Shown: one piece after another, positions 24,682-31,329 of the stretch
Position numbering within the stretch: position 1 is the stretch's first letter
Layout: each line of letters opens with the position of its first letter
Source: Clostridiales bacterium
GTDB taxonomy: Bacteria > Bacillota > Clostridia > Christensenellales > Aristaeellaceae
Assembly (NCBI GenBank): GCA_015056125.1
Contig: SVGW01000023.1
Span: 1-41,559, forward strand
Length of the DNA: 41,559 bases
Direction of reading: 5' to 3'
Notes under the pieces: model-generated
What the model saw: only the letters and a program-made list of their open reading frames with translations
The model's database searches: none
What the model was told of the DNA's origin: nothing
Translations under genes and position numbers: made by a program

Positions 24682-24703
24682 GCGTCCTACAAGGATAGGA
24701 CGC
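24682..24703 (+). promoter_or_regulatory. Hairpin in the rpsF leader
   Basis: GCGTCCTA (24682-24689) and TAGGACGC (24696-24703) form a perfect 8-base stem with loop CAAGGA, 16 bases upstream of the GGAGGTG ribosome site. Many bacteria autoregulate this operon through an S6:S18-binding leader hairpin. The bulged CCG typical of that motif is not evident here, so the role is uncertain. Confidence 0.4.
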
Positions 24704-24729
24704 CATACGTCCATGAGGAGGTGAAAAGA

Positions 24730-25107
24730 ATGAACAAGTATGAAGTGGTGTACATCATCGACCCCGCCGTGGAAGAAGAAGCCCGCAAGGAGCTGATCGC
24801 CAAGTTCAACGACCTGATCGCCAACAACGGTGGCAGCGTTGAAAAGGTGGAAGAATGGGGCAAGCGCCGTCTGGCCTATGCGATCGATTATAAGACCGAG
24901 GGCTACTACGTGCTGGTCAACTTCCAGGCTGAAGCCGAACTTCCCAAGGAACTGGAGCGCAACCTTCAGATTTCCGACAGCGTCATTCGCTACCAGGTGA
25001 TCCGTCTGCTGGAGCGTAAGGCTGGCGTGAAGCCCCGCCCTGTGCGCGTGGCTGCCCCCGTGGCCCCCGCTGCTGAAGCGCCCGTGGAAACCCCTGCCGC
25101 CGAATAA
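24730..25107 (+). CDS. rpsF: 30S ribosomal protein S6
   Basis: A 125-residue ribosomal protein that binds S18 and 16S rRNA in the platform of the small subunit. MNKYEVVYIIDPAVEEEARK and the WGKRRLAYAIDYKTEGYYVL segment are standard S6 signatures, with YQVIRLLERK closing the fold. The tail after residue 100 is an Ala/Pro/Glu-rich extension (PVAPAAEAPVETPAAE), common in Firmicutes S6. The ATG at 24730 follows GGAGGTG by seven bases. It is first in the operon with ssb and rpsR, the usual Firmicutes order. Confidence 0.97.
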   Translation: MNKYEVVYIIDPAVEEEARKELIAKFNDLIANNGGSVEKVEEWGKRRLAYAIDYKTEGYYVLVNFQAEAELPKELERNLQISDSVIRYQVIRLLERKAGVKPRPVRVAAPVAPAAEAPVETPAAE

Positions 25108-25122
25108 TCGGGAGGAGCGAAG

Positions 25123-25572
25123 ATGAACAAGGTCTTTCTGATTGGCAATCTCACCCGTGACCCGGAACTGCGTACTACACAGACCGGCATCTCCGTTTGC
25201 TCTTTCACCATCGCTGTGAACCGCCGCCGCCAGAGCAATGCCGAGGCGGGCCAGCCTGAAGCGGATTTTTTCCGGATCAGCGCATGGCGCCAGCTTGGCG
25301 AGATCTGCGCCAAGTATCTGGCCAAGGGCCGCAAGGTCAGCGTGGTGGGCACGGTCAGCGCCTCTGCCTATACGGGCAATGACGGCGTGGCCCGGGCCAG
25401 CCTGGAAGTGCAGGCCGAAGATGTGGAATTCCTCACGCCCCGCGGCGAAGCTGGCGAAATGCCCGCTTACGCGCCTGCTGCGGCTCCTGCCCCCCGGGCC
25501 AATCCCGGCTATGGCAGCGCACCCCAGGGCGGCGGCTTTGTGCAGGTAGACGAAGAAGAATTGCCTTTCTAA
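25123..25572 (+). CDS. ssb: Single-stranded DNA-binding protein
   Basis: A 149-residue SSB. It opens with MNKVFLIGNLTRDPELRTTQ, the standard OB-fold start, and continues with CSFTIAVNRRR and ADFFRISAWRQLGEICAKYL. The OB fold covers about 1-108. A flexible Pro/Ala/Gly linker follows and the acidic tip is DEEELPF, the peptide by which SSB recruits replication and repair partners. GGGAGGAG precedes the ATG. It lies 15 bases after rpsF and 30 bases before rpsR. Confidence 0.97.
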   Translation: MNKVFLIGNLTRDPELRTTQTGISVCSFTIAVNRRRQSNAEAGQPEADFFRISAWRQLGEICAKYLAKGRKVSVVGTVSASAYTGNDGVARASLEVQAEDVEFLTPRGEAGEMPAYAPAAAPAPRANPGYGSAPQGGGFVQVDEEELPF

Positions 25573-25602
25573 TTGGAAATCGATAGAAGGAGGAAGCAAG
25601 AC

Positions 25603-25857
25603 ATGTCTGAAGATCGTGGCGAAAAGCGTCCGCGTCCGCGTGGAAAGCGTCCGCGCCGGAAGGTGTGCGATTTCTGCGTGAACAAGATCGAATATATTGA
25701 TTATAAAGATGTAAACCGTCTGCGTCGTTCCATCAACGAGCGTGGCAAGATCCTGCCCCGCCGTATGACTGGCAACTGCGCCAAGCATCAGCGTCAGCTG
25801 AGCGAGGCCATCAAGCGCGCCCGTGCCATCGCGCTGCTGCCCTACACCGTAGACTAA
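25603..25857 (+). CDS. rpsR: 30S ribosomal protein S18 (zinc-binding form)
   Basis: An 84-residue S18. The basic N-terminus precedes KVCDFCVNK and [10 protein letters not shown], which together give a CxxC...CxxH zinc ribbon, so this is the C+ form. The core [20 protein letters not shown] is standard. The ATG at 25603 is chosen over an in-frame TTG at 25573 because AGGAGG lies just upstream of the ATG. A terminator follows 15 bases after the stop. Organisms with zinc S18 sometimes also carry a zinc-free paralogue; none is seen here. Confidence 0.96.
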   Translation: MSEDRGEKRPRPRGKRPRRKVCDFCVNKIEYIDYKDVNRLRRSINERGKILPRRMTGNCAKHQRQLSEAIKRARAIALLPYTVD

Positions 25858-25871
25858 TCTTATATTCAAGA

Positions 25872-25904
25872 AGAACGTCGGCGAACACCGGCGTTCTTTT
25901 TTTG
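25872..25904 (+). terminator. Terminator of the rpsF-ssb-rpsR operon
   Basis: AGAACGTCGG (25872-25881) pairs with CCGGCGTTCT (25888-25897), with one T-G pair, followed by a T-run. Confidence 0.9.
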
Positions 25905-25979
25905 CAAAAAATTGATCGTTTTCTCTTTTTCCATCGTCATATATAGTGTAATCGCGATTATGGAGGAAAGGAATGTTCC

Positions 25980-26456
25980 ATGACGGAAAAGGATTTTGAC
26001 AGCCGGGTACGGGCGCTGGAAGAGAAAATGTATCGGATCGCTCGTTCTATGCTACGATCGGATTTTGATTGCGCCGATGCCATCCAAAATGCCGTATTTG
26101 CCGCTTGGAGAAGGCTTTCCACCCTACGGGAGGAGGAACGCTTTGAAAGCTGGCTGATGCGCATTTTGATCAATGCCTGCCGGGATTGCCAGCGCGGATA
26201 TCAGAAGCGTAAGGGGGAAGGGCCCCTGGAGGATACGCTGATTGAAAGCGCACAGGGGATAAAAAACCTGGATTTGCAGATGGCGCTGCAGCGATTGCCT
26301 GAAAAATATCGCTTACCCGTGCTTCTCCATCATATGAACGGCCTTTCCGTTCCCCAAATTTCCCGGATTTTAATCCTGCCGCAAACAACGGTAAAGGGGC
26401 GTATCCGGGAAGGACTGAAAAGGCTGCGCACGATGCTTGAGGAGGATGAAGAATGA
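25980..26456 (+). CDS. ECF-type RNA polymerase sigma factor
   Basis: A 158-residue sigma-70-family protein with only regions 2 and 4. Region 2 covers about 10-75 (MYRIARSMLRSDFDCADAIQ, FESWLMRILINACRD). Region 4 covers about 98-150 (RLPEKYRLPVLLHHMNGLSV, PQTTVKGRIREGLKRLR) and gives the helix-turn-helix that reads the -35. GGAGGAAAGG lies upstream of the ATG. The stop overlaps the start of the next gene (ATGA), so it is translated together with its likely membrane anti-sigma factor. Such pairs usually control envelope-stress genes and their own expression; no matching repeated promoter could be identified by eye. Confidence 0.9.
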   Translation: MTEKDFDSRVRALEEKMYRIARSMLRSDFDCADAIQNAVFAAWRRLSTLREEERFESWLMRILINACRDCQRGYQKRKGEGPLEDTLIESAQGIKNLDLQMALQRLPEKYRLPVLLHHMNGLSVPQISRILILPQTTVKGRIREGLKRLRTMLEEDEE

Positions 26457-27805
26457 AGCTGGATTTTCATACGGCTTTCCCCCAGGTTCCAGAGCATGTG
26501 CATATGCGGCTGGAAAAAGCATTGGAGGAAAAAGAAACGATGAATGGAAAAAAGGCGAGGCGCCCTGCTGCTGCACTGGCTCTTGCTTTGGCGCTGCTGT
26601 TAGGGCTGATGGGCATTGCTTATGCTGCCGTGCATGCGGGCATTCTGGACTATCTGGTGGGTGGGGAAGAGCAAGCTTCCCAGGGGCTGATTGACAGCAT
26701 TCAGCCTGTTGCGGCTACTGCGGCGGCGGATGATATCAGGATTGATTTGACCGGCGCTGTGTTTGACGGTGATCGGCTAGCGCTTTCCTTTACCATGGAA
26801 AATGAAAGACCGGAAGACATTGCCCTGGTCACGTTGGATACCGTCACCCTGAACGGCCAATGGATCCCGATTGATTTTCAAAGCTTTCTGGATCAGTGGC
26901 TGCCTGAAGTATTCAGCATGAATGAACCGGGATACGTGCGTAATCCCATCTCCGGGGGCATGCTCAGCGATTGGATCGATCAGGATTTCAGCGGCATTCT
27001 CCAGGGGGAAGCCACCTTTGTGGTGAGCCGTCCGGTAAAGCAACTGGCGGTGGTGGATCCCTGGATGTGGTATGATTTGGATCAGGTGATTCCGGAGGCA
27101 GCGTGGCGGCAGGATTACCAGAACAGGAAGGAAGCCGTGCTGGGATCGGGTGCGATAATTGCCGATGCATTTACCATGGAGGCAGGCTACTGGCTTTCTC
27201 AGGGGTATACGCCGGTGAACATCAGCGGAAGATTTTTGCTGGAAACGGCAGAACACAGGCATTTGATTCCCTTTTATGCGGGAGAGGGCTATGGAGAGAG
27301 GGCTCTTTATACCAACGTGACCAATCGAAGCGGGCAAATGATGGAAAGCGCCCGAATCACCCTGCCTTTTACCATCGATGCGGATGCAGCTAAATCCATT
27401 CGTATTGAACCGATGCTTTCTGATATTGCCCTTTCCAATTGCACGGTGCATTTTGAAAAGGTGCTGGCGACGCCCCTTTCCACCCTGATTCATATGAAGC
27501 TCTATCCTCTGGAAAATACCGAAGAAGCGGCGGATGAACTGATGCGCTGCTATCCCAGCCCCAGCCTGGTTTCTCCGGAAGGGCAAGCCATTGACTGGCT
27601 GAATATGGAGGGCATGGGTTGGGGAAGCGGACCTTCTTCCGATGAAGAGCAGAAATATTATGAAATCGGTATCTCCTGGGGCGGCATGGCCGAAATTCCG
27701 GATGCGCTGCATTTTTCCTTTGAATATGCGGATGAAGCGGCAGATGAACACATTCAAAAGCTTCGTCAGGAGTTTATGGAAAAAGTGGTGATTCCTCTAA
27801 GATAG
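26453..27805 (+). CDS. Membrane-anchored anti-sigma-like protein (DUF4179-type)
   Basis: A 450-residue protein. A short cytoplasmic part (1-37; FPQVPEHVHMRLEKALEEK, the typical anti-sigma start) is followed by one membrane helix (about 38-60, AALALALALLLGLMGIAYAA). The large extracellular, beta-rich domain resembles DUF4179 regions (IRIDLTGAVFDGDRLALSFT). This layout and the 4-base overlap with the sigma gene argue for a transmembrane regulator that holds the sigma factor until an external signal arrives. What the outer domain senses is unknown. A weak hairpin follows at about 27818-27836, so the AGE gene with its own promoter is a separate unit. Confidence 0.78.
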   Translation: MKLDFHTAFPQVPEHVHMRLEKALEEKETMNGKKARRPAAALALALALLLGLMGIAYAAVHAGILDYLVGGEEQASQGLIDSIQPVAATAAADDIRIDLTGAVFDGDRLALSFTMENERPEDIALVTLDTVTLNGQWIPIDFQSFLDQWLPEVFSMNEPGYVRNPISGGMLSDWIDQDFSGILQGEATFVVSRPVKQLAVVDPWMWYDLDQVIPEAAWRQDYQNRKEAVLGSGAIIADAFTMEAGYWLSQGYTPVNISGRFLLETAEHRHLIPFYAGEGYGERALYTNVTNRSGQMMESARITLPFTIDADAAKSIRIEPMLSDIALSNCTVHFEKVLATPLSTLIHMKLYPLENTEEAADELMRCYPSPSLVSPEGQAIDWLNMEGMGWGSGPSSDEEQKYYEIGISWGGMAEIPDALHFSFEYADEAADEHIQKLRQEFMEKVVIPLR

Positions 27806-27862
27806 TGAGTACAGAGTCAGCCTGCCAGGGCTGGCTCTCCTCATAAAAGCAGTGCTCCCCTC

Positions 27863-27891
27863 TTGCCCAAAACCGTTTCAGGATGTATAGT
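27863..27891 (+). promoter_or_regulatory. Promoter of the AGE-family epimerase gene
   Basis: TTGCCC (27863-27868) and TATAGT (27886-27891) with a 17-base spacer, 37 bases before the ATG. Confidence 0.7.
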
Positions 27892-27927
27892 GGAGGAAGG
27901 AAAAATTTGTGAAAAGAGGCGTGACGT

Positions 27928-29193
27928 ATGAAGCAGCAGCTTGAACAGACGAGACTGGAAATTCAATCCATTTTGGCGGACAAGGTGATTCCTTTCTGGT
28001 TGGAGCGAGCAGTGGATAAGCAATACGGTGGCTATCTCACTTCTTTTGATGAGAATGGAAAATTTGACGGCAATGGCGTGAAATGCATGGTCACCCAAAG
28101 CCGGATGTTATGGGGCTTTTCGTATCTTGCGCCTTTTGCCCGGGCGGAGGACTGGCCCCGCATGAAGGCGGCTGCCGATCAGGGATATGAATTTTTCAAA
28201 AAGTATTTCTTTGATCCTGTGTATGGCGGCGTATACTGGATGCTGAACCGGGATGGTTCTGTAGCGGATGCAGCCAAGCTGGTGTACGGCGAGGGCTTTG
28301 CGATTTACGCGCTGGCCCAGTATGCCATCACCTATCACTGTGCCGAGGCCTTGGCGCTGGCGGAAAGCATATTTGATTTGCTGCAAAAATATTGCGCGGA
28401 TACCCGCTTCGGGGGCTATTTTGAAAATGTGGAGCGGGATTTTAGCCTGTCTCCCGCTGGAGCATATGCAGGGGACAGAAAATCATTGGATATTCACATG
28501 CATTTGCTGGAGGCCTTTACCACCCTTTACCAGGCAAGCGGCAAAGAAATCCATCAGAGGAAGCTCAAGGAAGTGCTGGATGTGATCATGGATCACATGG
28601 TGGATAAGGAGCAGGGCTTTGGCTACAATCAATTCAAAACAGATTTCACCCGGGTGCCAGCCATTGCTATCAAGCGCACTTGGAATGCAGAGAGGGAAAC
28701 CAACGAAGCTTTGGAAGAGCCGGCAGATACCACTTCCTACGGCCATAATATCGAGCTTACCTGGCTGGCCGATCTGGCGCTGCAGAAGCTGGGCTGTGAG
28801 CGGGAAGGATATGATGCTGCCTTTGGCCGGATTCTTCGTCATGCCCTGGCCCACGGGATCGATTGGGAACGAGGCGGCGTATACCGGGACGGCGTGGGCT
28901 GCGGCCCGGCGCTGGTGTTGGATAAAGAATGGTGGCAGAATTTTGAGGCCATGACTGGGCTGCTCAACGGATACCGCATGTATGGCGGGGAAGAACTGGC
29001 TAAGGGATTTTTGAATGTGTGGCATTTCGTGAGAGATCGCTTTATCAATTTGGAGATCGGGGAAAGCCGCCAGATGCTGTCTGTAACAGGGGAGCCGCTG
29101 GTATCCAACCTGGGCAACCCTTGGAAGGGAATTTATCATACTGGGCGTGCGTTGGCTGTGTGCCTTGAAAATTTTGAACGCCTGGAAAAATAA
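27928..29193 (+). CDS. AGE-family epimerase, cellobiose/mannobiose 2-epimerase-like
   Basis: A 421-residue (alpha/alpha)6-barrel protein. SRMLWGFSYLAP, FGGYFENVERDF, SYGHNIELTWLADLAL, EWWQNFEAMTGLLNGY and PWKGIYHTGRALAVC match the conserved blocks of the acylglucosamine/cellobiose 2-epimerase family. The SYGH-IE block with the late histidine in YHTGRA is closer to cellobiose 2-epimerases (C-2 epimerisation of the reducing-end glucose of a beta-1,4 disaccharide) than to renin-binding GlcNAc 2-epimerases. AGAGG lies eight bases before the ATG. It is monocistronic and is followed by a large palindrome. Which disaccharide it uses is not determined. Confidence 0.85.
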   Translation: MKQQLEQTRLEIQSILADKVIPFWLERAVDKQYGGYLTSFDENGKFDGNGVKCMVTQSRMLWGFSYLAPFARAEDWPRMKAAADQGYEFFKKYFFDPVYGGVYWMLNRDGSVADAAKLVYGEGFAIYALAQYAITYHCAEALALAESIFDLLQKYCADTRFGGYFENVERDFSLSPAGAYAGDRKSLDIHMHLLEAFTTLYQASGKEIHQRKLKEVLDVIMDHMVDKEQGFGYNQFKTDFTRVPAIAIKRTWNAERETNEALEEPADTTSYGHNIELTWLADLALQKLGCEREGYDAAFGRILRHALAHGIDWERGGVYRDGVGCGPALVLDKEWWQNFEAMTGLLNGYRMYGGEELAKGFLNVWHFVRDRFINLEIGESRQMLSVTGEPLVSNLGNPWKGIYHTGRALAVCLENFERLEK

Positions 29194-29207
29194 ACGGCCA
29201 AAACCAA

Positions 29208-29244
29208 TGGGAGGGAAGCGGGCTGCAGCCCCGCTTCCCTCCCC
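29208..29244. terminator. Long GC palindrome between convergent AGE and hpf genes
   Basis: GGGAGGGAAGCGGG pairs with CCCCGCTTCCCTCCC around a CTGCAG centre, with one bulged base. No T-run follows, so it may act as a mRNA 3'-end stabiliser or a bidirectional barrier more than a classical terminator. Confidence 0.5.
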
Positions 29245-29280
29245 GGCGGTATCGCATAAAATCACTGAGAAAATAAGAAA

Positions 29281-29820
29281 TTAATCTTCGGGCACCATCA
29301 GGCCCAGGTTGCCGTCCTTGCGCAGATAAAGCACATTGGTGCGCTCGGTTTCGATATTGACGAATACGAAGAAGCTGTGGCCCAGCAGTTCCATCTGCAA
29401 AATGGCATCCTCCACGGCCATGGGGCGAACGGGGAAGGTTTTGGTGCGCACCACTTTGCGCTCGCCCGTTCCGTAGGCCGCGATATCTTCGATAAATTCG
29501 GCGGTTTCTTCTTTGTAGGCGTCCTCCCGCAATCTCTTTTCCAGCTTGGTGCGGTGGCGCAGAATCTGGCGCTCCAATTTGGCCAGGGCGCTGTCGATAG
29601 ACATAAAGAGGTTATCCTTGCTGGAGGATTCAGCGCGGAGAGTGATGCCGTTGATGGGCACGGTGATTTCGCAGATGCGTTCATCCCTTTCCCGGCGCAG
29701 CCGCACAAACATTTCCGTATCAGGCTTTAAATAACGTTCCATGGTGGCGGTTTTCTTGGTGATCCGGTTGGTGATGCCCGGGGTGACAACCATGTTTTTC
29801 GCGGTGATAGTGGTTTTCAT
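29281..29820 (-). CDS. hpf: Long-form ribosome hibernation promoting factor
   Basis: A 179-residue protein. The N-terminal domain (1-100: MKTTITAKNMVVTPGITNRI, SSKDNLFMSIDSALAKLERQ) binds the 30S decoding region. The C-terminal domain (about 125-179: RTKTFPVRPMAVEDAILQME, LLGHSFFVFVN) is the dimerisation domain that joins two 70S ribosomes into inactive 100S particles. The start at 29820 is chosen because GAGAGGAG precedes it and homology begins there; longer upstream frames are AT-rich leader. The leader carries a stationary-phase-type promoter candidate and an unusual hairpin. It is separated from mreB by a terminator. Confidence 0.95.
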   Translation of the reverse strand: MKTTITAKNMVVTPGITNRITKKTATMERYLKPDTEMFVRLRRERDERICEITVPINGITLRAESSSKDNLFMSIDSALAKLERQILRHRTKLEKRLREDAYKEETAEFIEDIAAYGTGERKVVRTKTFPVRPMAVEDAILQMELLGHSFFVFVNIETERTNVLYLRKDGNLGLMVPED

Positions 29821-29843
29821 AAAAACACTCCTCTCATTCATAT

Positions 29844-29868
29844 ATGGCCGAAGCCGCTTCGGCTTTTT
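29844..29868 (+). terminator. Terminator-like hairpin in the hpf leader, pointing against the gene
   Basis: GCCGAAG and CTTCGGC form a perfect 7-base stem with a 3-base loop, followed by TTTTTT on the plus strand. It lies between the hpf promoter candidate and the hpf ribosome site, oriented to stop transcription coming from within hpf on the opposite strand. In the hpf mRNA it forms the same stem without a U-run. Confidence 0.5.
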
Positions 29869-29897
29869 TCGCTCTCTCTTCTTCTTATGATTAAAGC

Positions 29898-29922
29898 ATT
29901 CGACGGGCACAAAAAAATTCCT
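29898..29922 (-). promoter_or_regulatory. Candidate sigma-H-type promoter of hpf
   Basis: On the minus strand AGGA (29919-29922) with following Ts, then GAAT (29898-29901) after 17 bases, resembles the sigma-H pattern AGGAnnT...GAAT. In B. subtilis the orthologue yvyD is transcribed by sigma-H and sigma-B. No good sigma-A -35/-10 pair was seen in the leader. Confidence 0.4.
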
Positions 29923-30037
29923 GCAAGAAAAATGGAAATAAACAAAATTTTTATTTTTAAATGGGCAAAATGGACAAAACAAAGGAAAAAAGATGATAAA
30001 ACAAAGGGAAAAGGGATAAAATAAACCATTTAAATTG

Positions 30038-30067
30038 AAAACTGCCGCGGTTTTTTCCGCGGCAGTT
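30038..30067 (-). terminator. Terminator of the mreB-like gene
   Basis: AACTGCCGCGG and CCGCGGCAGTT form a perfect 11-base stem (30040-30067) around six bases, about 10 bases after the mreB stop on the minus strand, followed by TTTC. Confidence 0.75.
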
Positions 30068-30078
30068 GTGTTTTTGGA

Positions 30079-31095
30079 TCAGCGCTTGCGCCGGTCGTTT
30101 AAGAATTGACCAAATTCGCTCCAGTTTTCCAGCGTCAGCCCGCAGCCCCGGGCCACGGCCTCCTGGGGATCCTCGGCCAAATGGCATTCCACCTTGAGGG
30201 CCAGGGCCACAGCCTCGCAAAGACCGCCCAGCAGGGCGCCGCCGCCGGAAAGCACGATGCCGGATTCAAAAATATCCGCCACCAATTCGGCAGGGGTATG
30301 CTCAAGCACGGCATGAATGGCTTCCAGCAGGGCCTGGAGGGGTTCATCCAGGGCTTCGGTGATTTCGTCGCTGGTGATGCGCATCACCTTGGGCAGCCCG
30401 GAGATCAGATTGCGCCCGGTCACTTCCATATAAAATTGCTCGTTTCGGGGCAGAGCGGAGCCGATATTGATTTTCAAATCTTCCGCAGTCAATTCGCCGA
30501 TGAGAAGATTATGCTTGCGGCGGATATAGCGAATGATGGCGTCGTCAAATTGATCGCCGCCGATTTTCACCGTATCCCTCACGATGACCCGGCCCAGGGA
30601 CATCACCGCGATTTCCGTCACCCCGGCCCCGATATCGCAGATCATCTGGCCATAAGCTTCGCCAATGGGCAGGCCTGCGCCAATAGCGGCGGCAATGGGC
30701 TTTTCAATCATTTGGGTGCGCCGTGCGCCCGCTTCAAACAGGCTGGTCATAATGCTGTGGCGCTCCACTTCATTCACCCCGGCGGGCACCGAAATCAGAA
30801 CCCGGGGGCCGCCCAGCAGCCTTTTGCCCGCCACCTTGGTGACAAAATAGCGCAGCATGGCGCTTACCAATTCAAAATCAGCGATCATGCCATCCCCCAG
30901 GGGGCGCATGGCCACAATATTACCCGGGGTGCGCCCGATCATCCTGCGCGCTTCCTCGCCTACGGCGAGCACGTTGCGCGTATCCCGGTCAAAGGCGATA
31001 ACGGCGGGCTCGTTGAGCACCACGCCTTTTCCTTTGCCGTAAATGACGACGCTGGCTGTACCCAGATCGACGCCAAGATCCAGAACCGTTGCCAT
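30079..31095 (-). CDS. mreB: Actin-like cell shape protein of the MreB/Mbl family
   Basis: A 338-residue bacterial actin. The nucleotide-binding motifs are present: phosphate 1 (LGVDLGTASVVIYGKGKG), connect and phosphate 2 (MICDIGAGVTEIAVMSLG), and adenosine (SGIVLSGGGALLGGL). Length and the IVAMRPLGDGMIADF segment are typical. It forms membrane-associated filaments that guide side-wall peptidoglycan synthesis. No mreC or mreD lies beside it, so it is a stand-alone homologue more like Mbl or MreBH; the symbol is a family name. The ATG at 31095 has AAGAGGAG upstream. A strong promoter lies at 31278-31306 with a hairpin-rich leader of about 175 bases. Confidence 0.9.
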   Translation of the reverse strand: MATVLDLGVDLGTASVVIYGKGKGVVLNEPAVIAFDRDTRNVLAVGEEARRMIGRTPGNIVAMRPLGDGMIADFELVSAMLRYFVTKVAGKRLLGGPRVLISVPAGVNEVERHSIMTSLFEAGARRTQMIEKPIAAAIGAGLPIGEAYGQMICDIGAGVTEIAVMSLGRVIVRDTVKIGGDQFDDAIIRYIRRKHNLLIGELTAEDLKINIGSALPRNEQFYMEVTGRNLISGLPKVMRITSDEITEALDEPLQALLEAIHAVLEHTPAELVADIFESGIVLSGGGALLGGLCEAVALALKVECHLAEDPQEAVARGCGLTLENWSEFGQFLNDRRKR

Positions 31096-31270
31096 GAAAG
31101 TTACTCCTCTTTACGGGAAAATTCGTGGATATATTCGCCACAAGATTGAAAAATCCTCTTTTTGGGGCGATTTATGGGAATGATCCGCCACTTTTTCGGA
31201 GGATTCTCCGAAAAAGGGCCCTCGCCTCACCACTTGTTTGGGTGAAAACACCCAAGGGAATGATGGGGCT
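31096..31270 (-). promoter_or_regulatory. Structured mreB leader
   Basis: The 175-base 5' untranslated region contains two clear hairpins in transcript order: TTGGGTG and CACCCAA with a 4-base loop (about 31235-31252), then CTTTTTCGGA and TCCGAAAAAG (31181-31206). The length and structure exceed what a simple leader needs. No known riboswitch pattern was recognised. Confidence 0.45.
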
Positions 31271-31277
31271 GTATACC

Positions 31278-31306
31278 ACTATACCACTTTTTTCCCGCCT
31301 TGGCAA
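31278..31306 (-). promoter_or_regulatory. Promoter of the mreB-like gene
   Basis: On the minus strand TTGCCA (31301-31306) and TATAGT (31278-31283) with a 17-base spacer, starting 24 bases past the stop codon of the GH127-like gene. Confidence 0.8.
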
Positions 31307-31329
31307 GAAAGCGCCACGATTTGGCCGGA

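Noticed and set aside
27816-27838. A terminator after the anti-sigma-like gene
   Set aside because: AGAGTCAGCC/GGCTGGCTCT pairs with one mismatch, but no T-run follows, so it is too weak to list as a feature.
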